This document shows, in pieces, positions 22,974 through 38,643 of a DNA stretch of 64,000 bases; the first letter of the stretch is position 1, and every line of letters begins with the position of its first letter. Source of the DNA: Medicago truncatula (Eukaryota > Streptophyta > Magnoliopsida > Fabales > Fabaceae); the NCBI RefSeq assembly GCF_003473485.1, contig NC_053046.1, forward strand, positions 1,622,001 to 1,686,000, in the 5' to 3' direction. The position numbers and the translations under genes were made by a program. The notes beneath the pieces are model-generated. The model saw nothing but the letters and a program-made list of their open reading frames with translations. It was not told the origin of the DNA and did no database searches.

Positions 22974-25106
22974 ATGGCTTCAGGTTCTTTGAGTTCTCCC
23001 GCCATCAAAACCCAATCACGTTTTCCTCTTCAGGAACACTTACAGAGAAAGAGTTCCAAAGAGAATGTAAGAACGTTTTTCCATTGTTCAGATCTTTAAT
23101 AATTAGGGTTTCAATGTAAATTGGGATTTTAATTATCAAATTTGGGGGGTTTTGGCCATAATTGGATTAGTAGTCTAAAAACTGTGATAAAGAATGAATT
23201 TTGAAATTAAGGGGGTTTTCTTAGATTGTGAATGAATTTTGAAATTGAGATTTCAATAATAAAATTGGGGGTTTTCTGAGATTGTGAATGGATTTTGAGA
23301 ATGGTTTGTTTTTTTTTTTTTTTGGATTGTGAATGAATTTTGAAAAATATGTTATGAAAAAGAATGAATTTTTATGATAACTGGTTGCTTTATTTTCTGA
23401 ATTTGTTTATGAAAATCAAGTATTGATTCTTTATTGTTGGATTTGTTTGTTACCAGTTGGACAGATTTATACCGAATAGATCGGCTATGGATTTTGATTA
23501 TGCACACTACATGGTGACAGAAGGGGCTAAAGGTAAGGAAAATCCAGAAGTGTGCTCCCCTTCCAGAGAAGCTTATAGGAAGCTACTTGCAGAATCTTTA
23601 AACATGAACAGGACCAGAATTCTAGCTTTCAAGAACAAGCCACCTACTCCAGTTGATTCGATTCCTCATGAACTTACTTCATCATCTCTTCAAGAAGATA
23701 AAACCATAAAGCCCAGGCGAATTATTCCTCAGGTACATTACTGAAATCTGATTGATATTGCTTATATTTTATCATTGTTACTCTGGTTCTTCTGTTGCAT
23801 GAAATTCAAATTAAAATTTTGAATCGAGTTTTGATAATCAAGTGGGCCTGAAATTCATTATTTTGCAATTTTGTGCTACTTGATTAGTCGGCTATCTGAT
23901 TAGGTTTTTGAAATTCAAGTGGTTCTGATTTGTTTTTTTTTTTTAATTTAGTTGAAAGTGGTGTATGGTGTAAAACATAATATTTTGCAATTTTGTGCTA
24001 AATGATTGATATGTTGTTTTTCAGACTTCTGAGAGGACATTGGATGCTCCAGACCTAGTGGATGACTATTACCTTAATTTACTGGATTGGGGAAGCGCCA
24101 ATGTTCTTGCAATAGCACTTGGAAACACAGTGTATTTGTGGGATGCATCAAATGGTTCTACTTCAGAACTTGTTACTGTCGAAGAAGAAGACGGCCCTAT
24201 CACTTCTGTGAGTTGGGCTCCTGATGGGCGTCATATTGGTATTGGTTTGAACAACTCTGAAGTGCAGCTATGGGATACAGCTTCAGATAAACAGGTTTTT
24301 ACACTTACCTAGTTAACCACCTTTATGAACTATCAAATTCCCGCTAGTTTGCTAACATTATTCTTGTTTGGTTTCTGCAGTTGAGAACTTTGAAAGGTGG
24401 TCATAGGCAGCGAGTAGGGTCTTTGGCATGGAACAACCACATACTCACAACCGGAGGGATGGACGGTAAAATTATCAATAATGATGTAAGAATTAGAGCA
24501 CACATTGTTGAAACATACAGAGGGCATGAACAAGAAGTTTGTGGATTGAAATGGTCGGCTTCCGGTCAACAATTAGCCAGTGGAGGGAATGATAATCTAC
24601 TTTACATCTGGGACAGAGGTACATCAACTTCTAGTTCTCCTACACAGTGGCTTCACAGGCTTGAAGATCATACATCTGCAGTAAAGGCTCTTGCTTGGTG
24701 TCCATTCCAAGGGAATTTGCTAGCTACTGGTGGAGGCAGTGGCGATCGAACCATCAAGTTTTGGAATACACACACAGGTGCATGCCTGAACTCGGTTGAC
24801 ACCGGGTCTCAGGTATGTTCCCTACTATGGAACAAGAATGAAAGGGAGTTGCTCAGCTCTCATGGTTTTGCTCAGAATCAGCTAACACTTTGGAAATATC
24901 CTTCAATGGTCAAGATGGCAGAGCTCAATGGTCATACTTCAAGAGTTCTTTATATGGCACAGAGTCCGGATGGTTGTACAGTGGCAACAGCAGCGGCGGA
25001 TGAAACATTGAGGTTTTGGAATGCTTTTGGCACTCCAGAAGTAGTAGCCAAAGCTGCACCAAAAGCGAGAGCTGAGCCATTTTCACATGTAAGCCGCATT
25101 CGATGA
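22974..25106 (+). CDS. CDC20: CDC20, WD40 activator of the APC/C
   Basis: CDC20 loads substrates onto the anaphase-promoting complex in mitosis and is the target of the spindle checkpoint. Four exons join in phase 0: 22974-23066, 23457-23732, 24025-24294 and 24381-25106, giving 454 residues. The C-box DRFIPNRS is at 33-40. Possible KEN motifs lie at 29-31 and 58-60. The [12 protein letters not shown] segment lies in the checkpoint-binding region. The linker [15 protein letters not shown] precedes a seven-bladed WD40 propeller, with blades such as [28 protein letters not shown] and [14 protein letters not shown]. The protein ends in Ile-Arg, the tail that docks to APC3. Length and motif order are canonical. 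The start is the first Met after the CT-rich leader. Confidence 0.96.
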
Positions 25107-25261
25107 GCAGTAACATTCAAAACAGTTTGAAAAACCAAGCTATTTTGTGCCTTTTACTCCACTGTAAAGTACATGAGGCAATTCATAGATAGAAGATGGA
25201 GTTGTTTTTTATGAGACTCCCATGTACATTGTAACATGTTATTATAGTGAAAAATAACACA

Positions 25262-25345
25262 TGATTTGCCCCGTGGACGTAGTCACACACCACCCGTGAC
25301 GAACCACGTATATCGGTCTTTGTTCTTCTTGCCCTTTGCCTGCTC
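25262..25345. mobile_element. short possible copia-type LTR fragment
   Basis: CCCCGTGGACGTAGTCACAC and GACGAACCACGTATATCGGT resemble the R/U5 part of legume Ty1/copia long terminal repeats. It is a small fragment just downstream of CDC20, old and incomplete. Confidence 0.35.
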
Positions 25346-25537
25346 ACTTTCAAAATATGGAATATAATCTTTAAATCTCTAAAGACAAATAAAAATAATA
25401 GATAAGTATAAAAATTCTCTCATTCAGTCCCCAAATATATAAAAACATAACAGTTATTTTCTAACATTCTTCATATTTCAAAACTTCAGAATTTGAAACC
25501 CCAACAAATAAAAGGAATGGAATACAGCCTCCCAGGG

Positions 25538-25652
25538 GTAAGCAAAAGTAAAAATTGGAACATTGACCTGTGATCATCATAGTTTAAAATTTGTAAGCAA
25601 AAGTAAAAATTGGAACATTGACCTGTGATCATCATCGTTTAAAATTTACAAA
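25538..25652. repeat. 52-bp tandem duplication
   Basis: Two nearly identical copies of a unit from GTAAGCAAAAGTAAAAATTG to CATCATNGTTTAAAATTT. Confidence 0.9.
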
Positions 25653-26783
25653 ACAGTCTACAACAAGCTTGTTTGGTTGGCTCAATTGGAGTACCCTAAA
25701 GGGTGAAGAAGACCAATTGGAGCCTGTTCTGTCACTAATAACTTAATAAACAAAAACCATACTCAATGTTAAAGGCCACCATTGTAAATTGTACATGTAT
25801 AAAAATATACTTGTATAAAAATGTCACATACCTAGTAATGCGATATACTAATGTACAAATTACAATTTACCTACTATTGAGGTGTACATGGTAATAAACA
25901 TTACTGTAAGCCAGTTAGGTCAATGGATTCGATTCATTTCATTCAAATATTGTATAATGATGGTGTCAAATTTCAATCTTAGCTTCCACTCAAGTCCTCT
26001 CCTTGCTCATCCATTGAACAACCATCACTTGCTTCGACAAATGGCTTAACAAACAATTCAAGAGTTCTGATTTGGATTGTCTGCCATTATAAGCTCACAC
26101 ATTCACGCAGTTAACACGTTGTAGTCATTAGATTGCGGTTAGACCATCATGATTTCAAGTACTTTATTTATTTATTTAATCTGTATTTAAACCTGGAGTT
26201 TTTGATCTCGACCCCATATCCACCAATGTACTAACTACATGAACGCGTGAGATTGTTGACGGCATGCAGTCCACATCGAACACGAAAAGAGCTATCTTAT
26301 CTAAGAACAAAGACAACAAGCTAAATCAATCAAGACTTGAATGAAATATTAAAGTAATTCATTTGAAACTGCATATATTAGATACGATATTAGGCATTAT
26401 AGTTAGTTGTTCTTATTGATCATATGTCTTACAGAATGCTAATAATACACTATTATTAAACACTCCTCATGTAACATGACTAACATGAATTTCATCAAAT
26501 AAAAACAGTATATTAAAACATATTGCTAGCATATTCGTCAATCTACGAAGGTAACAGGAAAGTCTTTTTCCATGCATTTTTCTTTTTAAACAAGTCGATA
26601 GAAATTGAACATGGAAAATTTGAATTGTCATTCGATAAAGCACAAAAGACATTCCAAGCATGCAAGATATGTTGGATGTAAAGGAAGATACCTAAGTCAA
26701 AACAACTAACAATCTGCAAATCGACTAACATAGAAAAATACAAGTTTTAACGAAAAGACATGCAAGTTCCTATAGCCATCTCC
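25653..26783. other. intergenic between CDC20 and the UMP1-like locus
   Basis: AT-rich, with no recognised repeat or gene. The two flanking genes converge here, so both 3' ends should lie in this stretch. Confidence 0.5.
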
Positions 26784-29313
26784 TTATATAAAACTTGGGC
26801 AGACTGGCCCCTTTGATAGACCAATACGAACTTCCATCCCATTATGCATGTCCAATGGTCGTATAGTCTCTGATTCACGAGAGTCTGTCGCCAACAATCA
26901 CAAACAACAAGGTTGTTAGCAAAAACAATAAGCAACAACAATAGTATAAAGGCACGTTCATATCATTACAACAACAATAGTAAAGGCTCAAAACCAAAGT
27001 CATCAAGGTTTCATGTGAAAGCCTCCAAACCCAGCATTGAAGAAGGAATTGCACCTGGAGGACGCTGGAATCTACAAGGAATAGTGGCAATTTACATCCT
27101 CAATAAGTAAATAAATCAAAATGGAGCCACCAACATAATATATCACATAAGAAGGAAGGTGCTACAATAATAGGAACAAAACCAAAAATAGTATGTAATG
27201 CACACAAAAATAGCTTTGAGAAGTCAATCAACCTCCTTTATCCCCATGTCTATTGTCGTATGATGTGGTGGTCATGTGATGCCTATCTCACTGATTTCTA
27301 TTAAACTTCTTTTCAGATGTTGGCCCCTTATATGATTTTTGGTGTGCATAGTGATTTGAAAGATTATTGAAACTCGAAGGAGACAGTCGATATGAACTCA
27401 TGAAACCTTCATAGACTCATCTCATAAGAGTTTGCTTAATACAAAAGAAATGTTTGAAACATGTATCTTAGTATCTAAACACAATTTACTATCTGCAGGG
27501 TAAATATTCAACATTTTATCCTAGCAACAAAGCATGCCACAATGATAAAAAGGAATCAATCCATTAAAATAAGACATGTTATAGTTGCAGACTGCATTGG
27601 ACAAGAGGCCAGAATATGAACTCAACTATGATGGACAAATTCACAAATTACAAGATCGAGTCACAACTCCGTAAACAAAAAGAGCATAATAAATTCCATA
27701 TTGATGGATCAATTATCAAAACACCAGATTCAAATTATTAGAGTGAAAGATGGTGGGACTGGGTCCTTATTGTTGGAACTAGTTTTAGCTCCATATAGTT
27801 TTCAGCTCATCAAAGTTGGATTCATTTACCACGTGAATTGTTGGGTTCGTTCCAAACCTGCAACAAAGAGTTTGTTCGTGTTTTTAAGTCTATGATTTTG
27901 TTGTTTATGTTGGGATTGAGACTCAAAACAATATCGTTAACTTCAATGTTATTCCTTTGCAAATGGGTTCATGTTGGGACGTCGAATACATCTGCAGTTT
28001 TGTTTCTGCAAAAGTGAGGTTAACTTTTGCGCGCTACGTTACGTTATCATTTAGCTGTTGTATTTTGGGTTTATTTAGAAAACACTCAACCACTGTCATT
28101 TAAGGAATGTTGGGTTAAATAACCATTATGCTGTGATTCATTCAGTCATCCTCAAATTCAGCAAAGTGATATTAGTCTACTACGCGAGTCAAGCCAAGTT
28201 TACATAGAAACGATTTTCAAAGCGAGATAACTCAATTTTGATACCTAGAATCGTAACTCATAGTTCTGAGTTAACTCAAGACTCCGACAATCATGGTGTT
28301 TTATGAATCAATTTTTTCCCTATAAGCAATCCTTAACCTAGTTACATACATGACACAACAGAGAGCACAATACATTTCCATGTTAGGAATGTGTTTAAAT
28401 CTTTCACTAGTAAGTTCAGCTCAGCTATCTACACGCACTAACCAAAGCTGGAAATCTTTGTTACTCTTATTCACATGTTAGTAGTTATCTCCATTCATAG
28501 TACATTTATATCTTTAGTATATATCTCTAGGGGCCTATTCGGAAATCTAAAATAGCTTATAATATGTTCATACGTTGTTTTCAGCTTATAGCATAAGTTT
28601 TCCAAGATAACTTATGAAAACAGCTTATACATAGTTTGACTTTATTTTATCTTGTGATACAGAAATAACTTATTCATAAACATTTACACCATAAGTACCT
28701 GTGATATAAGTTATTTATCCAAACAGAGCCTAAGTGTCCTATACTCCTATGTTCATGTACAAGTACAAATGTAGGTATGTAACTGTGTTTAAAAAGACTA
28801 CTTATACAAACCCTGAACCAAAGATAGTCATTTCGATGTTTTAAAAAAAATTATATTATTAATCACTAATTGAATAACAAAATAGATTACTCGAAATGAA
28901 TAGAATAATACCGAGATAGTATTTGTGTGTGAAGGTCCATCTTCAATGGAAAAGAAGTTCCATACAAATTCACCATACATTGCTTCTTCATCATCTCATC
29001 AACTCTACTTGCCTAAAATAACAGCAAAGAAAAAGCATATAATTCAAGTAAAAACACTAGGTTCAATTCATTGATCAAGATAAAATTTTGATTACATGAA
29101 AATCACACAAAATATGCATAAAAAAAAAAGGGTTGGGGTAAGAAACTAAAAAAACAACAAATTAAGATAGGAAAAGTGATTTACAGATTTTTGAGAAGAT
29201 TGAAGAGGGTGGGAATCAACAATTTCACTCTTGACACCATGTAGCCCGAAGCGAAGAGCATCGTTCTGGATACCTCCAATTTGGTGGGTTATGCTCTTTG
29301 CTACTTCCTCCAT
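26784..29313 (-). pseudogene. UMP1: UMP1-like proteasome maturation factor, probably broken
   Basis: UMP1 (POMP) chaperones 20S proteasome assembly. Exon 1 (29313-29185) begins MEEVAKSITHQIGGIQNDAL and contains LRFGLHGVKS and SHPLQSS. Exon 2 (29012-28912) carries CMVNLYGTSFPLKMDLHTQI. Exon 3 (27071 downward) carries FQRPPGAIPSSMLGLEA. Splice sites and phases agree. After EAFT comes TGA (27013-27011) where the family has Thr-Gly; the next codons still read NLDDFGFE, then similarity is lost. The family's C-terminal block reappears at about 26888-26784 as SRESETIRPLDMHNGMEVRI, followed by LSKGPVCPSFI and a stop. As read, the product is 96 residues instead of about 140 and lacks the conserved end. 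The most likely reading is a recently dead copy; a truncated expressed protein cannot be excluded. Intron 2 (28911-27072) hosts a MITE. Confidence 0.8.
28528..28740. repeat. hAT-like MITE in UMP1-like intron 2
   Basis: Ends AGGGGCCTATTCGGAAATCT and TTATCCAAACAGAGCCT are imperfect inverse complements, with AACAGCTTAT words inside. It is similar to the elements in the PWWP introns. Confidence 0.65.

Positions 29314-29320
<7 letters not shown>

Positions 29321-29362
<42 letters not shown>
29321..29362. repeat. (CT)n microsatellite in the UMP1-like leader
   Basis: About 21 CT units immediately upstream of the UMP1-like start codon, reading (GA)n in the transcript sense. Confidence 0.97.
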
Positions 29363-29365
<3 letters not shown>

Positions 29366-29534
29366 CTTCGCTTTACAATACAACTTCTCTTCCAAGCAAG
29401 AAACCATAGTTTCGTTTCATATCTATAGCCTTTATATTTTCACTATTTACCAAAAAGGGTCACTTTTGCATATACTAGTATGATGAGGTGTCATTGGAGC
29501 CTCCAATTTGGAGGTGTGCTAAAAAAAAATTATG

Positions 29535-29660
29535 TTATAAAAGTAAAATTGTTAGGTTGAATATAGTTGTAACTTGAACTAATGGAACTCGAGATCTTTC
29601 ATTTATGTGTGAGTTTTATATGATATTTGTCACTTTATTTTCGACAAAAAAAAAGACCAA
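29535..29660 (+). mobile_element. old tRNA-derived SINE (family 1)
   Basis: Diverged but colinear with the SINE at 42082: AAATTGTTAGGTTG, GAACTCGAGATC, TTATGTGTGAGTTTTATATG, TTTGTCACTTTATTTTCG, then an A-run. Confidence 0.6.
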
Positions 29661-30548
29661 CGTGCATATAAATTAAATCTTTAATTTTTATTCAATTTCA
29701 CTAATCTCTAAGTTTTTTTTAATATTAGTTTAAAGGGTCTTGCTAACCAGTATCTTAAGGGCAATGGTTAATGATTCTATTAATATAAATTTTGTCTTGG
29801 AAATACAAATTTTTACTTTTTTCTTAGCAATAATTACACAACTTTTTGATGCAAACTTATTTATTTTAGTTCTTTAATCAATGCCCAAAGACAATGGTTA
29901 ATATTCTCCTAGTTTAAAAGTTTATTTTTTAACTTTACATTTGATATACTTTGGAAAACAATAAAAGAAGGAGGAAAAAAATGTTAACGTAAAGGTTAAT
30001 ATGGTAACATTGCCTATTAAAAAAAATGCCAAAGTATAATTAATACAAAATCTCATATAAACATTTCAATATATGTCATGTTATATTTATTTATTCACTA
30101 ATTAATTTTATTAAGCACATCAAGTTCAATGAATTCAATTTTTTTGGCTATGAAGGTTGGAAAGTCTACAACATTTAGGACATGTTATTCCCTTCCTTCT
30201 TCAAGTTCCGAAGGTCTCTTGGTAAAGATGGATCAATGGATAGCACTTAGGTGATATAGAGTTGGGTGATATTTGTGATATTGGCCAATCACAATGTCAC
30301 AATGTTTGTGTTCACCCAGGTGCTTCCTGCAATGAGAAAGTTGACATTAAATTTGGAAAAAACCTGTTTTTCATTTGTGTTTCAAGTTCTTGTATTATGA
30401 ATACATAAATTGAAAACTTCGGAAATATCACCATAAAGGATGCATCTAATGATGAGTTTCCCTCAAGCATCTTAATCTCCATAATGATTCTGACAGTATT
30501 GCATTTTGCATTACTTCTCATTGCCATTGACCATTCTTCACCAAGAGG
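29661..30548. other. intergenic with a possible MITE half
   Basis: GGGTCTTGCTAACCAGTATC near 29748 and GACAATGGTTAATATTCTCC near 29890 look like degenerate ends of a small TIR element. A block near 30395-30480 recurs near 31815-31895 (ATACATAAATTGAAAAC and ATATCACCATAAAGGATG), on either side of the hAT insertion. No gene recognised. Confidence 0.4.
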
Positions 30549-30556
30549 GAGACCTC

Positions 30557-31694
30557 CTGTGAAGCTCGGATACGAGATACGATACGGATACGATACTGCA
30601 CCGATACGCCGATACGGAAAAATTTCAAAAATCAAGATACGATACGGCTGTGATACGTTAATAAAAAAATTATATAATTAAATGTACAATATAATTATAA
30701 CCATTTTTTAATATGCAAATATATTAATAAACACAAGAAACCAGGCTCGTAGCACATTAACATAAATATAAATAATATTGACGATTAAGAGTGGTCATTA
30801 GTCAATTACATACGCAATATATACAAAAAGAGCACCGTCAGTGATATACATCAATGCTACATTATATCCAAAATGAACTTGTTAGTGCTATATTATATCG
30901 ATCCAAAAAAGAAGCACTATATCCTAAAAAGAACACATCAGTACTAAGAGTTAACACTAACAAGTAACTAACGTTTACATCTCCTCTCCTCCATTCCCAT
31001 CATCAAGATACAAATCAGCTTGCAAATCCGGTTCATCCAAAGACAACTCTGCTAACTCAATTCCAACACCATCAAGCTGTTCATGCGCATCTCCACTAAT
31101 GTTCCACATTCTAGATTGTCCTTTCTTATATCCATATTCTTTCCTTCACAAGAGTCGAAGATTAGTACGCACATAAACCAAATCTTCTACCCTTTTTGGA
31201 TCCATTTTGTTTCTTTTCAAAGAATGGATAAAATAGAAAGTACTCCAATTTCTCTCACAACATGAGGAAGAACAAGGTTGCACAAGAAGCTTTAAACACT
31301 AATTTCTTGACGGTGGCCAAAGTGGACGGCGACCACTTTGGAAGAAAAAATTGAAACCCTAATTTCTTAGAAAGGGAAAGATGCAATTGTTTGTGTGGTG
31401 TGGTGTGGATCGTACTGGCACCAAAGAAAGATAAAGGAAATGTATATATATTATAGTAATATAATGTTTTTATTCTTATTTTTTACAAAAAAAAATAAAA
31501 TCAGAAATCAAAATAATATAAAAAACACAAGTATCCGTGCGTATCGGGACGTATCGGATAATTATTTTTTTAAAAATAAAATTTAATATTTGGATACTCT
31601 TCGGATACGTATCGGGAAGTATCGGGCAGGTATCGGTGCAGGATACGCAGGGGATACAGTACGTCATCCATTTTGAAGTATCGGGGCTTCACAG
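30557..31694 (-). mobile_element. non-autonomous hAT element with transposase remnant
   Basis: 1138 bp, flanked by a perfect 8-bp duplication GAGACCTC (30549-30556 and 31695-31702). Ends are CTGTGAAGCTCGGATACG and, inverted, CTGTGAAGCCCCGATACT. The subterminal DNA is rich in GATACG / CGTATC repeats, as is usual for transposase-binding regions of hAT elements. On the minus strand about 31285-30980 encodes the C-terminal end of a plant hAT transposase: SSSCCERNWSTFYFIHSLKR, then KRVEDLVYVRTNLRLL, a stop, and a degenerate acidic tail (ELAELSLDEPDLQADLYLDD). All upstream domains are gone, so it can only have moved with an enzyme supplied elsewhere. Confidence 0.9.
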
Positions 31695-31702
31695 GAGACC
31701 TC

Positions 31703-32156
31703 TCTCAGCTTGAAGAAGAATATGAATAATATGTTATACAAATTACTTCCTCCATCTTTAAATACAAGCAAAATTAACTTTTTATTTAATGATGTATGTG
31801 GTCCATATTGGTAAGTGTATTATGGATACATAAATTGAAAACATGGGACATATCACCATAAAGGATGAATATAATCATGAGTTTCTCTCAGAATTGAGGA
31901 AGCAATTGAAATCTTTGTCAGAATTCTACATCCTCAAACACAATAAAAGCTGAAATTTTGGACTTGGAGAAACTATAAACTCCAAGTATATAGAGTACTC
32001 GAGGGTATGTAATGAATATTTATCGATATTATTTTTAAAACTAAAAGTTGGAGTTTGAGAAACTTGTAAATAGGATTAAAGCTGCAATGATTAAGTAGTA
32101 TTATAGTATATTGGATCATTAAATTTAAGGCCTTAACTAATGTCCAAAACTATAGT
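31703..32156. other. 3' flank of the OPR gene
   Basis: AT-rich. Contains a partial MITE end ACTTCCTCCATCTTTAAATA near 31743 and the repeated block shared with 30395. The OPR 3' untranslated region should lie within 31950-32156. Confidence 0.4.
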
Positions 32157-36276
<4,120 letters not shown>

Positions 36277-38640
36277 GTATTGGTTGATTATTATGTTCAA
36301 GAAAACAATTCACTATGAAGAGGTTGTGTATTTCTATTTTTTTTTTATACCAAATGAGGTGTAGTTTCATTAAAAAGAAAAAATATGATACAACATATTG
36401 TTTCAAGAACAACTTTCTTTTTGGGTTATACTTCTTAATTTTTTTATTTTATGGTCATTATTATTGTGCTTTGAAAATTTTAAAAAAACAATTAGCCTCC
36501 ACGTAGGTGTCTCTACTTGCTTTTTTAATTGCAAGTTGCCTCTATGCACTTACTTTGCTTTAAAAATTCGAAAACGAGAATTAAGCTTGCACGGTGCATC
36601 TTTCTTTGTAAATAATTTTCATCTCATTCAACTAAAACTAAATGCAAATTAAATAATTTTCAAACAGAATCAGATGTCATGTGTTTAAAATTTTTTGTTT
36701 ATGATTCAAATAAGTTTTAAGCGATAAAAAAAAAAATTTCGGCAAGAGTGTGTTAATTTTTTTTTGTTAGCACTCAGACTAAATTATTGGTTAATTAACA
36801 AAATACATAAAAATTGAGTAACAATTTTTTATTGTGTGATTTTTGCACAATTTTTTTAGTTATTTTGATCCCTTGTTTGATGTGAAAATCTCAAAATTTG
36901 CGTGGCTCTGTTTCAAATTTAAATAAAAAATACGAAAAAGTTTGGAATCTTTCACGCATACAAATCAACTATTTAACCTTTTTTAACTTATTTTAAATAA
37001 AAGTCGCGTTAACTATGGGAATTTGATGTTATGTCAATAAACTATACCACACCAATATAAATTTTGGAGGATATTGAGAGGAATATCATATTACAAAGGA
37101 TCTTTAAAAAAAATCATATTACAAAGGAAGAAAACATAGAAGATCAAAATCGCTAAAAAAAAATGTCAAAATCGCACAATTGCAATATTTAAAGACCAAA
37201 AATACAATTAAGATTTTTTTTAAATAAAGGTCTAATTTAGTCCTTCACAATTTTTCCGTGGTTCAATTTAATATCCGACACAAAAAAATACTCATTATCT
37301 CTAATATTTTTTTATAAGGAAGACAAATTATTCTATTGATTATATTATAATGACTAGTTTGTCATACATATACAAATGTTAGATACGAGTTTGGGTACCT
37401 CCATCTCTTGGGATTTAAATTGGATTGGGAGAAAATTGTGTAAGGAAATTAATTTTCACTATGTTTATTTTTAGAACGAGCTATGTTATTTCAAGGGAAT
37501 TACGAGCTCTTCTCGAATTGTTTGTTTCAAGGGAATGAAATTATCACGAGCTCTTTGCGAATTGCTTTGGACCGTTGGATCCGGAACTTGAGAGATTAAT
37601 AAGTAATAAGCATCGTGATGTTTTTTTTTTGGTTACTAGCATCGTGATGTTTCTGTGATAGGAATTTTTGCTGAAGTAGCAATTCCCTTTTAAAAAATAC
37701 TAACATGTGCTTTTTTCAATACAAAATTACATATTTTTTATTTCTTTAACAAGTACCATAATCTCTATCTAGTGCATTTGTTAGCCTCGCCTTTTTTTTT
37801 TTTTTTTTTACTACTCATATGCTCTATTGCTCTTGGAACACAAATAGTCGACAAGAATGAGACACTTGGAATTTTATGTCATTAATCAATTTTACAGCTT
37901 CCTTGACCACAAATAAATGCATGTTGTTAACCATTTTTTAACATCGATTTCATTAACCACTTTAACAGCTTTATTAATCACAAAAGTGCAAGTCATTAAT
38001 CAATTATTTTACGTAGTCAAAGTGGTTAATGAAATTCATGTTAAAAAAGTTACCACCTTACATTTTTGTGTTAACGAAAATGTTGTATAAATTGATTAAG
38101 GACAATGCAAATTTTGTGTTACAAAAATCCTTATCTATATTAATTTTTTTTTTTAATATAAGTGTTTGGTATTATTTTCAATTTGGTGTGTCCCAATGAC
38201 ACGATTTAGTCCATAAACTATTAACATCAATTAAAAAGTTCTTAAACTATGCTATCATACATTAATTTGATTTTTTACCGATGGACTAAATTTATTTATG
38301 GTTGAAAGTATAGTTTAGTGAGATGATGATAGTTTAGAGAAAAAGTTGACTGTTTATTTGGTATCCAAAACATGCCGAACGGCTTGAGGCCATACGGTAA
38401 GGTTCTTTGGTGTCTTCATATCTACCACCCAAAACATATTATCTTTCTTATCAAAATTCTAAAAAATAATTATTTTCTTTCATAACACCAACTCAACCAA
38501 AGCTTGTGGCTACCACAGATCACACAATAAAAAAGGAAAAAACAATTTAAAATCCTCTTGCATGCTTTAGTTTATTCATTATTTTCTTCAAAAGACTCAG
38601 TTGTTTTGGTGTTGAATTCCTTCCTTTCTATCCACAAGGA
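36277..38640. other. AT-rich intergenic between divergent OPR and ENH1
   Basis: Both genes are transcribed away from this stretch, so it contains both promoters. A dispersed AT-rich repeat (36440-36610) resembles one at 34590-34640 (ACAATTAGC, GCACGGTGC words). GCATCGTGATGTTT is duplicated around 37610-37645. No gene recognised. Confidence 0.5.
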
Positions 38641-38643
38641 ACA

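Noticed and set aside
25977-26086. Minus-strand open stretch preceded by a GGCAG acceptor (IQIRTLELFVKPFVEASDGC, then an acidic end and stop).
   Set aside because: It looks mildly protein-like but is short, isolated and matches no family I know. No partner exon was seen before the UMP1-like gene.
29225-29428. Open frames rich in Arg-Glu or Leu-Ser around the UMP1-like start.
   Set aside because: They come from the (CT)n repeat; the real coding frame there starts at 29313 on the minus strand.
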